Source of the DNA: Coffea arabica
Lineage: Eukaryota > Streptophyta > Magnoliopsida > Gentianales > Rubiaceae
DNA: 64,000 nt
Assembly (NCBI RefSeq): GCF_036785885.1
Contig: NC_092316.1
Location: 49,299,001-49,363,000, forward strand
Direction of reading: 5' to 3'
Shown: positions 1-10,628 of the stretch, in pieces
Numbering within the stretch: the first letter of the stretch is position 1
How the letters are laid out: every line of letters begins with the position of its first letter
Program-made: the position numbers and the translations under genes
The notes under the pieces: generated by a model
Databases searched by the model: none
Told to the model about the DNA's origin: nothing
Seen by the model: the letters and a program-made list of their open reading frames with translations, nothing else

Positions 1-1736
1 TGTCGAAATATTTTTTGAGTGGTATAGGATCGTCATTTTATGTATCGCTGGCAGCTGCAACCGGTCAAATAGATTTGCTGATTTAGGATGTAGACCTATC
101 AAACCTAGCAGATTGTTTTAGAAAGCGGGTACTTATTCATGAAGATAAAATTTGAAGGAACTTGAATTAATTTATTAGTTGACATTGCATAATTGAAAAT
201 GTTAGGAAGTTATAATCAAACGGGTTTAAGAGGGGGCTGGAAGGAACCCCCCCCCAAAAAAACGAAGGTAGAACTCATGTGCAAACTATCAAGGAACTAA
301 GAATATGGATCGTAAATAAGGTAGAACTTCCAAACTATTAAGAAATTTTTTTAGACACACATTAGCGCATCTAAATTGCATCTATTTTGCCATATGAATA
401 CACTTAATCACAATAGTTGCACTCCTTGCATTTGGATATTTTCTTAAATTAACTGCACTTTTTTTTAAAAAAATAAAACTAACACCTGCCAAACTAAAAT
501 TTTAACGTAGAAAAATGTATAATAAATAAAAAATTTTAAGTAAGATGTGAGACGTGAGTTGGTGAAAGAACTACTATCAATTCAATATTGTGCCAATTAG
601 AATCTAACTTTCGAACGAAAGAGTGTTTTTTCCCTTTTGGTACATTTTCAATTGATCATTATTTTCCCCTTATTCTATAGTTTTGGATAAATCTTTGTTG
701 AAAAGATTCTTTTTCATGTAAATCAATTTAATTTACATTAAAAGAAAGTTAAATTACAAAGTTGCACCATTATTAGTCTTCTAATTTGGAAGAACTTAAA
801 GAAACTTGAGTGTTCAAGAGCAGACTTCAAACCTTACAAACGAAGGGTTTAAAAATCAAACCATAAATCATACAATTACTATCTAATATCCTTTTCTTTT
901 AATACTTATATTACCTAACAAAGCTAATAAAATTTTGACTTAAAATAGGGTAGGCTTGCAATTCATGCATTTAATGTTGCCTCCTTTGAACTAAAATCCA
1001 GGTACCGTCTCTGGCTATAATAGGTTCATCCTCCGATGATAAAATCTAGCTGTACATTCTCCTACAATGTGTTGAGCTAATTACTTTTCTATATAGGTGG
1101 GTTCAGGGCAAATGTAAATAAATTTTATGAAGCTTGGGAAGATAATATCCATAAATTGTTGGATGGGCAACAAATCAATTTGTGTTAGCGTCTGTAATCT
1201 ATGCTTAGCATTTGTTTCTTTTAAGTAAATTAAATATTGTGCTTAATTAACTAAGTTTATTTTATTCTTGTCACTCTACAGATTTGCATCAAATAATATT
1301 TTGGTGCTATTGTCTTTATTGCGATTCTGTTTTGAAATATTCTTGTGATAGAGGTGCTTACAAATCTCTAATACATTGTTTTAAATTCCTTTTAAATTTT
1401 TTTTGTCTTTTGGTTTTCTTTTTGACAAGGTTTAATTTCACTTTTCTCGCATGTGGATGTGACAGACTATAATGCCAAGTTACGCAAATTTCAATAATTT
1501 TTTTTCTGTATCATTATTTGATTTTGTAGGAAAAGGAAATTAGGAAAATTGGAGTGAATTATAGCACGAGGGAGAATGTGGCGAATGATGTTTATATTGC
1601 GGCAAATAGTCTCTCAAGGACTTTTATGACCAAACAAAACTATACATACCCACAAATAATGTTTATATTGATGTTTATATTTAAGGGTGGTAATTTCTGG
1701 CACAATACAACATGACTCGAACATAATATGAAATTA
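1..1736. other. AT-rich non-coding left flank
   Basis: No complete gene is visible. The stretch is AT-rich, with homopolymer runs and many stops in all frames. Two short segments, at about 1099-1190 and 1531-1640, look exon-like and are listed separately. The right edge is the target site of the chromovirus; the last five bases (1732-1736, AATTA) are its target duplication. Confidence 0.6.
1099..1640 (+). pseudogene. Possible remnant of an unrecognised gene (two exon-like segments)
   Basis: A segment preceded by an acceptor-like TATATAG at about 1097 stays open for about 30 codons to 1188 and reads like real protein (…GGFRANVNKFYEAWEDN…). A second segment, preceded by TTTTGTAG at about 1530, reads …NYSTRENVANDVYIAANSL… to about 1640. 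It then runs into repeat-like sequence and the retrotransposon insertion. No start codon, donor site or family could be assigned. The residue composition is unlike random AT-rich DNA, but chance open frames of this size occur. If it is a gene, it is truncated by the mobile elements to its right. Confidence 0.22.
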
Positions 1737-2034
1737 TGTTATGGCCTGAACTATCAATTTGGGAAATCGGTAGGGATTAAGGGAAAATTGGGAAAAGGGG
1801 GTGAGAGGATCAGTAGAGAGAGAAGAGAGAAGCACGAAAGGAAGGAGGGAAAAGGAAAACAAATTCTGGTATTAACTGTCTGATGCTTACAGAGGTGGGC
1901 CCCATTTATTGTTGTAACTAACTACCACAACTAACTAAACAATTGGCCAAACGGTGTCGTCCTACTTAGCAATTTCCCCCAATCTGCTAGATGGTGCCGT
2001 TCTACTAACTAATTTCCTATCTTCTATCCTGACA
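1737..2034 (-). repeat. 3' LTR of the chromovirus (left copy)
   Basis: 298 bp, matching 6701-6998 except for five transitions. Its right edge carries the last codons and stop (2024-2026) of the integrase-chromodomain frame. The terminal dinucleotides are TG…CA in both orientations. Confidence 0.95.
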
Positions 2035-3673
2035 ATTCCTTCCCCTTGCAAAGTGACTTGTTCTCAAGTCTGCAAAAGTCTGGAAATTGCTGTTCGATGA
2101 AGGCTTTATAAGCTTCATCAAAGCTGAGGTGATTCCATTTTATCAGGAGTTGGATAACAGGTTGTCCATCCCTAAAAATGGCCCTGTTCTTAAGAATCAT
2201 TTCTGGTTTAAGGGGGCATAGATCATGCTCATCCCATTCTGGTAATGCCGTAGACAATTTCTGGAGGGGTCCTATCTTCTTTTTAAATAAGGAGACATGA
2301 AATACAGGATGCACTCTGGCCCCTGCAGGAAGTTTTAATCGATAAGCCACCTTCCCGATCTTTTCTTCAACCTGGAAAGGACCATAATACTTAGCAGAAA
2401 GCTTCAAACACTTCCTCACAGATACAGACTGTTGTTTGTAAGGTTGTAACTTTAGGAATACCCAGTCTCCTACAGTAAATTCCCGCTCCGTTCTATGCTT
2501 ATCAGCAAAATGCTTCATCCTATTTTGAGCTTTGGACAAGTGCTCCTTAATGCTAGTAGTGATTCTGCCCCTTTCTTGCAATATCTGGTTTGCCGCAGGT
2601 ATCATTGAGTCCTGATATGGTCCCAAAGGAAGTGGTATTGGTTTATAGCCAAATAAGGCTTCAAATGGGGAAAGCTCCAGGCTGGTGTGGTATGCAGAAT
2701 TGTACCACCATTCTGCAGTAGGTATCCACTTGCTCCACTGGGAGGGAAACTCACAAGTCATACACCTTAGATAGGACTCCAGACATTGATTTAATCTCTC
2801 ACTCTGGCCATCTGTTTGAGGGTGGTATGAAGCAGAGTACTTTAGTTGAACTCCCAATAGCTTGAACAGTTGCTTCCAGAAACAACTGGTGAACACTCTA
2901 TCCCTGTCAGTGATAATCGACTCTGGCAACCCATGCAACTTGAAAACGTTGTCTAGAAAAACTTGTGCGACCTGCCTTGCTAAGAAGGGATGTGTTAATA
3001 GCAAAAAATGCCCAAACTTAGTAAACCTGTCTATCACCACCAGTATGGTATCATAGCCCTGAGATTTTGGAAGTTTCTCAATAAAGTCCATAGAAATGTG
3101 GGTCCAGGCTTGCTGAGGAATTGGGATGGGTTGAAGTAGGCCTGGATATGGAAGATGTTTAGACTTGTTTCGTTGGCACACATCACACTCCTGTACATAG
3201 GCAATAACATCCCTTTTGAGCTCTAGCCAGTAAAACAAGGATTTAATCCTGTGCCAATAGCTCTTCTGTCCAGAATGTCCTCCCATTGCAGAGTCATGTA
3301 GAGCTGAAACCAGTTTGTTCCTGATGTCATTGCCTGCTCCAACATACATCTTCCCTTGATACCTAAGCACTCCATCTATCAAGTTGTGGGATGGATGGGA
3401 TGTGGGGTCTAATAATAACTGAGACATGATATCTTGGCATTGCGAGTCACCTTCATAACTCTTCATCAGTTCCTTCATCCAGCCTCGTTTAACAGTAGAT
3501 AAGGCCAAACAGGAACTAGTGTTGCTACCCACAGTGATATCCTTCCCTTGTCTCCTTGAAAGTGCATCTGCAACCAAATTTTCTACACCCTTCTTATATT
3601 GGATTTCATAGTCCAATCCTAATAATTTGGTTAGCCATTTGTGTTGTAGGGCAGTGTTCAGTTTCTGATCCAA
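2024..3673 (-). CDS. Integrase with C-terminal chromodomain (chromovirus), open frame
   Basis: This 549-residue open frame is the intact 3' part of the polyprotein. It starts in the last part of RNase H (…VADALSRR). It then has the integrase HHCC zinc domain (residues about 125-170, ending CDVCQRNK) and the catalytic core with D in SMDFIEKLP, D in ITDRDRVF and E in GQSERLNQCLE. A GPF/Y-type C-terminal module follows (YYGPFQVEEKIGKVAYRLKLP region). The last 75 or so residues (PEMILKNRAIFRDG…LLIKWNHLSFDEA…) resemble a chromodomain, which in chromoviruses is thought to direct integration to chromatin marks. The stop codon lies inside the 3' LTR. The codon taken as start is only the first ATG after an in-frame stop and is not a natural initiation site. 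Confidence 0.88.
   Translation of the reverse strand: MDQKLNTALQHKWLTKLLGLDYEIQYKKGVENLVADALSRRQGKDITVGSNTSSCLALSTVKRGWMKELMKSYEGDSQCQDIMSQLLLDPTSHPSHNLIDGVLRYQGKMYVGAGNDIRNKLVSALHDSAMGGHSGQKSYWHRIKSLFYWLELKRDVIAYVQECDVCQRNKSKHLPYPGLLQPIPIPQQAWTHISMDFIEKLPKSQGYDTILVVIDRFTKFGHFLLLTHPFLARQVAQVFLDNVFKLHGLPESIITDRDRVFTSCFWKQLFKLLGVQLKYSASYHPQTDGQSERLNQCLESYLRCMTCEFPSQWSKWIPTAEWWYNSAYHTSLELSPFEALFGYKPIPLPLGPYQDSMIPAANQILQERGRITTSIKEHLSKAQNRMKHFADKHRTEREFTVGDWVFLKLQPYKQQSVSVRKCLKLSAKYYGPFQVEEKIGKVAYRLKLPAGARVHPVFHVSLFKKKIGPLQKLSTALPEWDEHDLCPLKPEMILKNRAIFRDGQPVIQLLIKWNHLSFDEAYKAFIEQQFPDFCRLENKSLCKGKELSG
2037..2050 (-). other. Polypurine tract of the chromovirus
   Basis: On the minus strand the sequence just before the 3' LTR is purine-rich (GCAAGGGGAAGGAA), as expected for the plus-strand primer. 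It also lies inside the end of the integrase reading frame, so the tract is translated. Confidence 0.75.
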
Positions 3674-4046
3674 TAGATACTTTAGTGACTAGTGATCTGT
3701 TCTGATGATGAAATGATGTCCTACCAAATAATGTTTCCACTTAGTGACAGCCATGACTAAAGCAAGGAGTTCCTTCTCATACACAGTTAGTCCAAGGTTC
3801 CTAGGGGGGGAGTGCTTTGCTCAGGAATGCAATTGGATGACCTTCTTGCATCAGCACAGCTCCTAGTCCTCCCCCACTGGCATCAGTCTCAATGATGAAA
3901 GGTTTACAGAAATCTGGCAGTTTGATGACTGGTGCAGTGACCATTAGTTTCTTCAATTTTTCAAAAGAGCTCTGAGCATCTCCATTCCATGTGAAACTAT
4001 CTTTCCTCAAAAGTTCAGTCAAGGGTTTACATATTTGCCGTAACAT
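3674..4046 (-). pseudogene. RNase H region of the chromovirus, interrupted
   Basis: The segment begins after the RT thumb, and the frame at 3801-4046 contains the RNase H start (…FIIETDASGGGLGAVL…, with the first catalytic D). A run of seven G on the plus strand (3804-3810) shifts the frame. The continuing RNase H (LTVYEKELLALVMAV…) is in another frame, and an in-frame TAG sits at 3689-3691, just before the integrase-containing open frame. The length change in a homopolymer could be replication slippage or a sequencing error. Confidence 0.82.
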
Positions 4047-5491
4047 TATATGAATCTCCTATAGTATCCTGTCAATCCCAAGAAGCTCCTCAATTCTATC
4101 ACAGTCTGTGGTACAGGCCACTTCAATATACAGTCAATCTTAGATTGATCCATACTAACACCCTTCTCTGATATAGTGTGTCCCAGATAATCTACTGTTT
4201 TCTGAGCAAAGGAGCACTTAGATCTTTTTGCATACAACTGGTTTTGTCTCAGAGTATCAAGCACTAATTTCAGATGCTAAACATGTGACTTCAATGTGGG
4301 ACTGTATACTAGTATGTCATCAAAGAATACCAAGACAAATTTTCTTAGATATGGTTGGAATACCTGGTTCATCAGAGATTGAAAGGTGGCTAGTGCATTG
4401 GCGAGGCCAAATGGCATCACAAGGAACTCATAATGGCCACAATGAGTTTAGAATGCTGTTTTGTGAGTATCCTGAGTTTTGACTCGAATCTGGTGATAGC
4501 CTGCTGTCAAATCCAATTTGGACTTGTACACAGCTCCTGCCAACTCATCCAGTAGCTCTTCCACGTTTGATATTGGATATTTGTCTCTAATAGTCATCTC
4601 ATTCAGTTTTCTATAGTCCACACAGAATCTCCAAGTGCCTTCTTTCTTCTTGACTAGTAGTACTGGAGATGCATATGGACTGGTGCTGTGTATAACTATC
4701 CCATTCTCTAACATTTCTGTAACTTGTCTCTCTATTTCCCCTTTTTGAGAGTGGGGGTAATGATATGGCTTGAGCTTGACTGGTTGAGATCTTGGTTTCA
4801 GAGTGATCTCATGGTCAATGCTCCTCTTTGGGGGTAAGGAATCAGGTGTCTTGAAGACATCAGCATATTCTCTGAGGATGCTCTCCACTTCCCTGGGCAT
4901 CTCCTTCTCACTTCCATCCTTTTGCTCCTTCCATTCCATGGCTGCACACATCTGTCTTTTATACCCAATGAAATACCTCAAGTCCTTGCCTCTAACCAGA
5001 TCCAGACCACAATTCTCAGCTTGTCCTTGAAGGTGTACTGGCTGTCCCTGGTTGAATAGAGAGATCCTTAGCTTATGGAAATCAAATGTGATTGGACAGA
5101 AGTGCACCATCCAGTCTACACCCAGTATGATGTCCCATCCTCCCAACTCCATCACCTTGAGGTCAAATCTGAACTTGTACTGGTTAACTTCCCACATTAC
5201 ACTTGGACAGATTGCATTACCAGTAACACAGGAGCCATTCCCCATGATCACTGAAAATGGATTTGAGACCATCTGGTACTTGAGGTCCATGCCAATGACC
5301 AGTTCACTTCTGATATAACTATCTGAGCTGCCAGTATCCACTAGGATTAACACCTCTTCCCCATCCAACTTTCCTATCAGTGTGATAGTCTTCCTCTTCA
5401 AGGCCTCAGACAAGGCATTGAGGGACATTTCCACTATTTGGCCAGGATTTCCAGTTTGATCATCCTGTTCCCCCAATGCATCTTCGAACAT
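4046..5491 (-). pseudogene. Protease and reverse transcriptase of the chromovirus, interrupted
   Basis: A retropepsin-type aspartic protease is marked by VDTGSS (about 5330). It is followed by a linker and the reverse transcriptase: the N-terminal fingers region (YPISNVEELLDELAGA, about 4540), the palm motif KLDLTAGYHQIRV near 4490, then the FFDDILVYS catalytic motif near 4310-4340. An in-frame TAA (4448-4450) falls between these RT motifs and an in-frame TAG (4277-4279) just after the catalytic motif. A one-base frameshift near 4030-4048 separates the thumb region from RNase H. The domain order and the active-site aspartates are intact; the frame is not. Confidence 0.88.
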
Positions 5492-5499
5492 TGAATCAT

Positions 5500-6655
5500 C
5501 TTCTTCCTCGCAAATCAGAAAATTTAAATGTCCTAACTTGCACTGGTGTCCAGGTCCATACTTTTCCCCACACTTGAAACACAGGCCATGGTTTCTTCTG
5601 TACTAGATTTCTTGGGGTGAAATCCTTTTGAAATCTGGGCGGTCAGACTGGAAGTTCTTGAACTTAGTATCCTTGAAATTCCCTGTCGAGGGTATCCTGT
5701 AGGTGTTGGTGTTGGCTGCCACTGGGGCAGTGCCTTTGTTCAGGCCAAACTTACTCTCTGCAGCATTCCTGTGGCCTTCCCTAACTCCTTTACTTTGAAC
5801 TCTAAGACTGTGTTCTTGCCACAGAGAGATCTCAAAAGCTTCAGATAGTGTGGCCGGCCTCAACATCTTCACCATAGGCTTAATTTCCTCTTTCAGCCCA
5901 CTGATGAAACTGGAGATGAAGTAACTTTCGTCAAGATTCCTGTTCTTGACCAGCATTAGTGGTTTTAACTCTTCGAACCTCTCCTGGTACTCTTCCACGC
6001 TTCCCTCCTGTTGTAGTTTATTGAACTCATCAACTATGTCTTTATAGCCATTATCATTGAATCTTTTACACAGAATTTCACCAAACTCTTCCCAGGTCAG
6101 TCTAGGCTTTTCCCACCTGTCTGCCTTCCCATCAAGGTACATCTCTATTATAGCTACTTTTTGCTCATCAGGAACTTGATAGTTAATGAAAAATTTGATA
6201 CATTTTCTCAGCCAATCTCTCGGATGTTCTCCAGAAAACAGTTACAAGTCAATTTTTGGAGGATTTGGCACTTGAACTTTACCTTCCTTCGTGAGAGCTC
6301 TCGCAACTTCTGTTTCTGGATACAATCTGAATTGAGGAGGGGGAGTTGGTAACAGTGGTGGTGTTTGTTCTGTTCTTCCTCTAACTCCTTCATCTGGAAA
6401 TTTCTCCTTCGCCCCATCCATATTCAGCATCAATGAACTGAATTTCTGTTCCAAGAATTCGCCAAGTTTCTGCTCCATTCCAATTACCAGGCTTTCCATC
6501 CGTTTGTTGTTCTCGTCCAGTTCGCGGCGAATCTCTCCTTTGAGCTGCTGCTGTGATGAATGCGAAGATTGGAGATTCTCCATGATTTCTTGCAACCTAG
6601 TGTCCTGCTTCCTCACTTGTTCTTCCAATGTCTTGAATCTGGTGCTTTCTGCCAT
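5500..6655 (-). pseudogene. gag of the chromovirus, interrupted
   Basis: The frame starts at 6655 (MAESTRFKTLEEQVRK…). It has a coiled-coil-like N-terminal third rich in E, Q, K and L, then a proline-rich stretch and the retrotransposon gag core (…YLDGKADRW…LTWEEFGEIL…, about 5990-6150). An in-frame TAA at 6242-6244 and an in-frame TAG at 5603-5605 break it. Between 5605 and about 5520 the same frame carries a zinc knuckle of the form C-x2-C…H-x-C (CFKCGEKYGPGHQC), the nucleic-acid-binding end of gag. The same frame then runs on into protease, so gag and pol were one reading frame. The product would form the cytoplasmic particle that packages element RNA; this copy cannot make it whole. Confidence 0.88.
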
Positions 6656-6685
6656 GATTCAATTGAATTGTCCAAGGATTCCATA

Positions 6686-6697
6686 GCTCTGATGCCA
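6686..6697 (-). other. Primer-binding site (initiator Met tRNA type)
   Basis: Read on the minus strand, TGGCATCAGAGC begins three bases inside the 5' LTR. The usual plant site complementary to the 3' end of initiator tRNA-Met is TGGTATCAGAGC, so there is one mismatch, at position 4. Confidence 0.8.
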
Positions 6698-6700
6698 ATT

Positions 6701-6998
6701 TGTTATGGCCTAAACTATCAATTTGGGAAATCGGTAGGGATTAAGGGAAAATTGGGAAAAGGGGGTGAGAGGATCAGTAGAGAGAGAAGAGAGAAGCACG
6801 AAAGAAAGGAGGGAAAAGGAAAACAAATTCTAGTATTAACTGTCTGATGCTTACAGAGGTGGGCCCCATTTATTGTTGTAACTAACTACCACAACTAACT
6901 AAACAATTGGCCAAACAGTGTCGTCCTACTTAGCAATTTCCCCCAATCTGCTAGACGGTGCCGTTCTACTAACTAATTTCCTATCTTCTATCCTGACA
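6701..6998 (-). repeat. 5' LTR of the chromovirus (right copy)
   Basis: 298 bp, paired with 1737-2034. In the minus orientation this is the promoter-bearing LTR; the primer-binding site lies immediately inside it. No clear TATA box was picked out. Confidence 0.95.
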
Positions 6999-7003
6999 AA
7001 TTA

Positions 7004-7850
7004 ACAGGTTTTAACACGACCTGATCTTTGATAGGTCATTATTAGGTTAATCTATTAGTTACATGAATGTAAGCAGGTTGGGTTAAGTCAACCCACAAAC
7101 GCTAACTTGATATAGTACTTATTTTATGATAATAATTAAACACTATAGGGGCATTTTCAATATTTAGCAAAAACTAATAACGATCAAATTTGGCTTGAAG
7201 ATTTCAATTAAAAGTTTTGAAAACTCACAAGTTTTATATCTTATCATATATGAAACTATATGACTATGTTTTGAAAAGGTTGACTAGATTGCATTTTCTA
7301 AGAACTTTTGGAGAAAAATTACTTTAGTACTTTTAGGATGAGACATATTTGAGATAAAAGATAATTAAAAAAAACGTGTAGAAGGAATATCCACAAAAAA
7401 TGGAGAAATTTTCAAAAGAATAGCAATCCGAATAATGCCGAATTTCTAACTTATATTTTGCTTGGAAACCTTCATTGTCTATTTTTTTTTTTTGAATGCT
7501 TTGAAAATTTTAAATTTTATGTTGACTATGTATTTCAAAAATTTTATCGTGTGTTTTAACAATAGCAACATTCAATTGATTACATGACCAAATGAGTTAA
7601 AATAAGTTATTAAAATGCTAGATTATTTTTAGCATAGGTTAATAGGTTGATTTGACAAAATAATGCATCATATCAAAACTATTTTAATCATATAAAGTGT
7701 TTAATGGGTTATACGGATTGGGTTGGATCAACACGTTAACAAATAAGTTAGGGCACAACACAGACATGAAAGTACAAATGACGAAATAAATAGTCGCTTA
7801 AAGGCATTTGAGATCAAACAAAACTATATATACCCACAAATAAACTAGAA
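7004..7850. other. Degenerate repeat sequence right of the chromovirus
   Basis: No gene is seen. The segment joins 1664-1736 if the chromovirus is removed. Both sides carry text of the kind found in old TIR elements (for example TTAACACGACCTGATC near 7012 and GGATCAACACGTTAAC near 7724). A 30-bp near-identical direct repeat lies at 1633-1662 and 7813-7842, outside both parts. This suggests that the retrotransposon sits inside an older insertion of roughly 0.9 kb. Confidence 0.4.
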
Positions 7851-7892
7851 CTAGTGTGAATACCCGTGCTACGCACGGTGCTGACATTATTG
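7851..7892 (-). mobile_element. Helitron-like 3' terminus
   Basis: Read on the minus strand, a short hairpin (stem CCGTGC / GCACGG around GTA, 7865-7879 region) is followed about ten bases later by the terminal CTAG (7851-7854) and then a T. A 3' hairpin a few bases before CTRR, followed by T, is the diagnostic end of plant Helitrons. The element would extend rightward. Its 5' TC end was not identified with certainty; one candidate is near 11228-11235. Confidence 0.55.
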
Positions 7893-8056
7893 AAAAAAAT
7901 GAAAATAAAATGGTGAATAAAAAAAGGTTAAAAAATCGTACCAATACAATTAAAATGTAATATCTATCTAACACTAGTTTAAAATATGATAGAATGTGTA
8001 TATCATTCAAGAAATGCCTTTTTTCAGAAGATAGATCCTAAAAAAGTAATAGAAAT

Positions 8057-9352
8057 TTATATTAGAAAATGAATGATATATGAATAAAAATGAATGTAAT
8101 TGAAGGTTGTTAAAATGAAACACTTACAAATATTATGCATTCGATTTGAGAATCTTGCATGAAGGTACGAACACTCTTCACACCAATCAACTTTTAGTAC
8201 GAAAGCCAAAATTGGTGATTTAATTAATTCTGTTGAATTTTGTGAAGTGCGTACTACAAATGAAAATGCACGATCTTTGCATGAATTGATTCGTTGGTTG
8301 AACAACCTATCACCGTTTTCCTGGAAATTAAGTACGTACAAAATTCAAATTAGTGTATTTTTTTATATTATTTATAAATAGCATTATAAAAAATAAATAT
8401 ATATCAAGAAATTCTGCCTTCCTTTGTAATTCTCTGAGATAAGAAGCATCACAATCAAATACGAATCGTGCATGTCTGTCTTGTAAATTAAGATGCATGT
8501 TACCACTGGAATCTCTGATTTGTATGTTAACATTGTACCTGTTTGACAAATAAAATATTATATACAATACAGAAAAATATGTTGTAATTAAAACTACATG
8601 AAATTAATTATCTAACAACAATGTCGACCACGTCATTACAATACAGACCAAAGTGACAAAGAATCAGATAATGACAATCTTTTTGTGATAAGAAACATCA
8701 ACTCTTTTGGCCTAAAGGTACCCAAACTGTCATCATGACAATATCAAATACTATACATAGTTATCGAACTCCAAGAATCCAAACTAAGTTGCAAACAATC
8801 TGAAGATGTAAATTTTCTATTGTAAGAAATTTCTCATATCAAATTCCATCATTTTTGTATTTGGAGGGAATTTGGTTCCATCAAAAATCAAATACTAATA
8901 CTTGTGTCATATGAAAAAAGATGACATAAAAACATTGATGGACATCTATTGCTCTGATCATAAATTAAATTTTTATACTTACTGTTGCGTAATAAGTAGT
9001 TATTGAATCATGAGAAAATGAATCTAAAACAATGACTTATTTATTACCTAACATTTCATTTCTATTTAAAGACAAAAGACAATAACAGCAATAATCAATC
9101 AAAAATATTACATTATTGGGAATAATATTTAAAAAAAACAATGAAAATGCAAATGTTTAAAGAATAAACAGTACCTGAATTTCTAATTTGATGCGAACGA
9201 TGTTTTAATCGGTATAGTTGGGATTTTGTCCCTCGAATTTGATATGAGATTTCTCTTTCGTGAACGCAAAGTTGCTGAAACTTTTTGAACTGCTGTGTGG
9301 AATCATTGCGGTGTACATTTCGTTTTCTAAACAAATGTTTCCTCCTTTGCAA
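8057..9352 (-). pseudogene. RPA-like (OB-fold) remnants, probably Helitron cargo
   Basis: Three minus-strand open segments (9113-9352, 8328-8567, 8057-8341) carry protein-like sequence. The middle one, YNVNIQIRDSSGNMHLNLQD and what follows (…DASYLRELQRKAEF), resembles the C-terminal OB-fold of RPA1, where a strand of the form R-Y-x-V-x-V-x-D-x-[ST]-G is followed by a helix. The third (…CKDRAFSFVVRTSQN…) fits the next part of such a domain. Plant Helitrons commonly carry RPA-like genes, and these lie just inside the Helitron-like end, in the right orientation. No Rep or helicase motif was seen. The family call is tentative. Confidence 0.35.
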
Positions 9353-10628
9353 TCCTGCGAGTTTGAAATTTAGCTGTCGTTGAAATACTTGAAGGAGATA
9401 ATAAGTTCTTGGAAAAAATGCAAGAAAATTCTCTTAATTGGAGTGAGCACCCAAGAAAGTTGAATGAGGATGCTATGTTTTGGAAGACTTTTTAATTGGA
9501 GTGAAATTCTTAAATTGAAAGACTCTTAATTGGAGTGGGAAAGTGGGGAAAATGTAGGGAAAACGTGAGCATGATTATAGGATTTTTAAGAGCGGTTATA
9601 GGATTAGTTAAGAGATAAACATTTGTTAAATTGGAAGACTCTTAATTGGAGTGGGAAAGGTGGAAAAAATGTAAACATGATTATAGGATTTGTAGTATAC
9701 TTAATAACTTAATAGTATACTCAAATCACCGTTGAGGTAATGTTTGCTTAAATAAGCTTTACAGTGTCCTAATTCCTTGCCAAAAAAAAAGTGCTAAATA
9801 GTCCTAATTGACATTGCAAGTTAAGGCAACGTGCCAGTGGCATCTAGTCCTAATTTTTTTGGGGTCAAAATCTAGTCCTAATTGGTTTTGCTGTTTCTTG
9901 ATCATGTTGTATGCTTCTGAATTCTACTTAGCGTGTAATAATTGATAATGACTTATTCTATTCGTTCATGGTATTGGACAGGTGAAAATCACACCAAAAG
10001 TGTGATAAATTTCCTATAAACTCCTAATATTATCTCCCCTAATTTTTGTATACTTTTTAAAAATTTAAACTTTTGTCAACAATATGCTGGTCACGCAAAT
10101 AAAAAAAAAAGGACTGGTCACACATCTCATTCTTTGCCCTAAAGAACTCAATGTAGCAAATTTCTTAGAATAATGGTGAAAAAAAATCATAACAATGGAG
10201 GAACTTGGGTTTGTTTCTTTTTTTTTTTTTTTTGGAATCTGAAACAGCCCTATTCATTTTTAAAAAATAATAAATTGACCATCTTACATTCATTAAGAAA
10301 GGGAAAATTTTTTGGTCACTGCACATGGATGTCCGGCCATCCTAAAGGGAAAAAAAACAATTGTCCCGTTCTTGCGATTTTTTTAGGGTTAAATATAGTA
10401 AACCCCTTAACTTTACATTTAGTTGCACTGTACCCCCTCAACTTTACATTTAGTTGCACATTTGTGATTTTTTTGAAACATGATTGTAATTTGCAAAACT
10501 CATTTGTAGGGGTGGTTATAGAATTAGTTTAGTGATAAATACTTCTTAATTATAAATATGTAAAATTGTATTAAAATAGCATACGAATGAACATTTGTCT
10601 TTAATTAAGGAGTAAAAAGGATTTAAAG
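9353..10628. other. Non-coding AT-rich stretch with a local direct repeat
   Basis: No gene. A phrase of about 30 bp containing GAAGACTCTTAATTGGAGTG occurs near 9520 and again near 9635, each followed by a similar text with ATGATTATAGGATT. Near 10400-10465 another phrase (CAACTTTACATTTAGTTGCA or one-base variant) is repeated twice. Poly-T runs occur at about 10218. Confidence 0.5.

Larger units (their letters stand above)
1737..6998 (-). mobile_element. Ty3/gypsy chromovirus LTR retrotransposon, full length, coding region broken
   Basis: Two 298-bp LTRs (1737-2034 and 6701-6998) begin TGTTATGG and end CCTGACA on the plus strand. They are bounded by a perfect 5-bp target duplication AATTA (1732-1736 and 6999-7003). 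Coding is on the minus strand in the order gag with zinc knuckle, protease, reverse transcriptase, RNase H, integrase, chromodomain. This is the Ty3/gypsy order, and the C-terminal chromodomain marks a chromovirus. A primer-binding site at 6686-6697 and a polypurine tract at about 2037-2050 complete the structure. The frame carries five in-frame stops (6242, 5603, 4448, 4277, 3689) and two frameshifts (near 4040 and at the G7 run 3804-3810), so this copy cannot make its own polyprotein. The LTRs differ at five sites by eye, all transitions, so the insertion is fairly recent. Confidence 0.95.

Noticed and set aside
10173..10532. 119-codon plus-strand open frame
   Set aside because: Low-complexity start with a poly-T-encoded run of phenylalanine, no recognisable domain, and an internal duplication.
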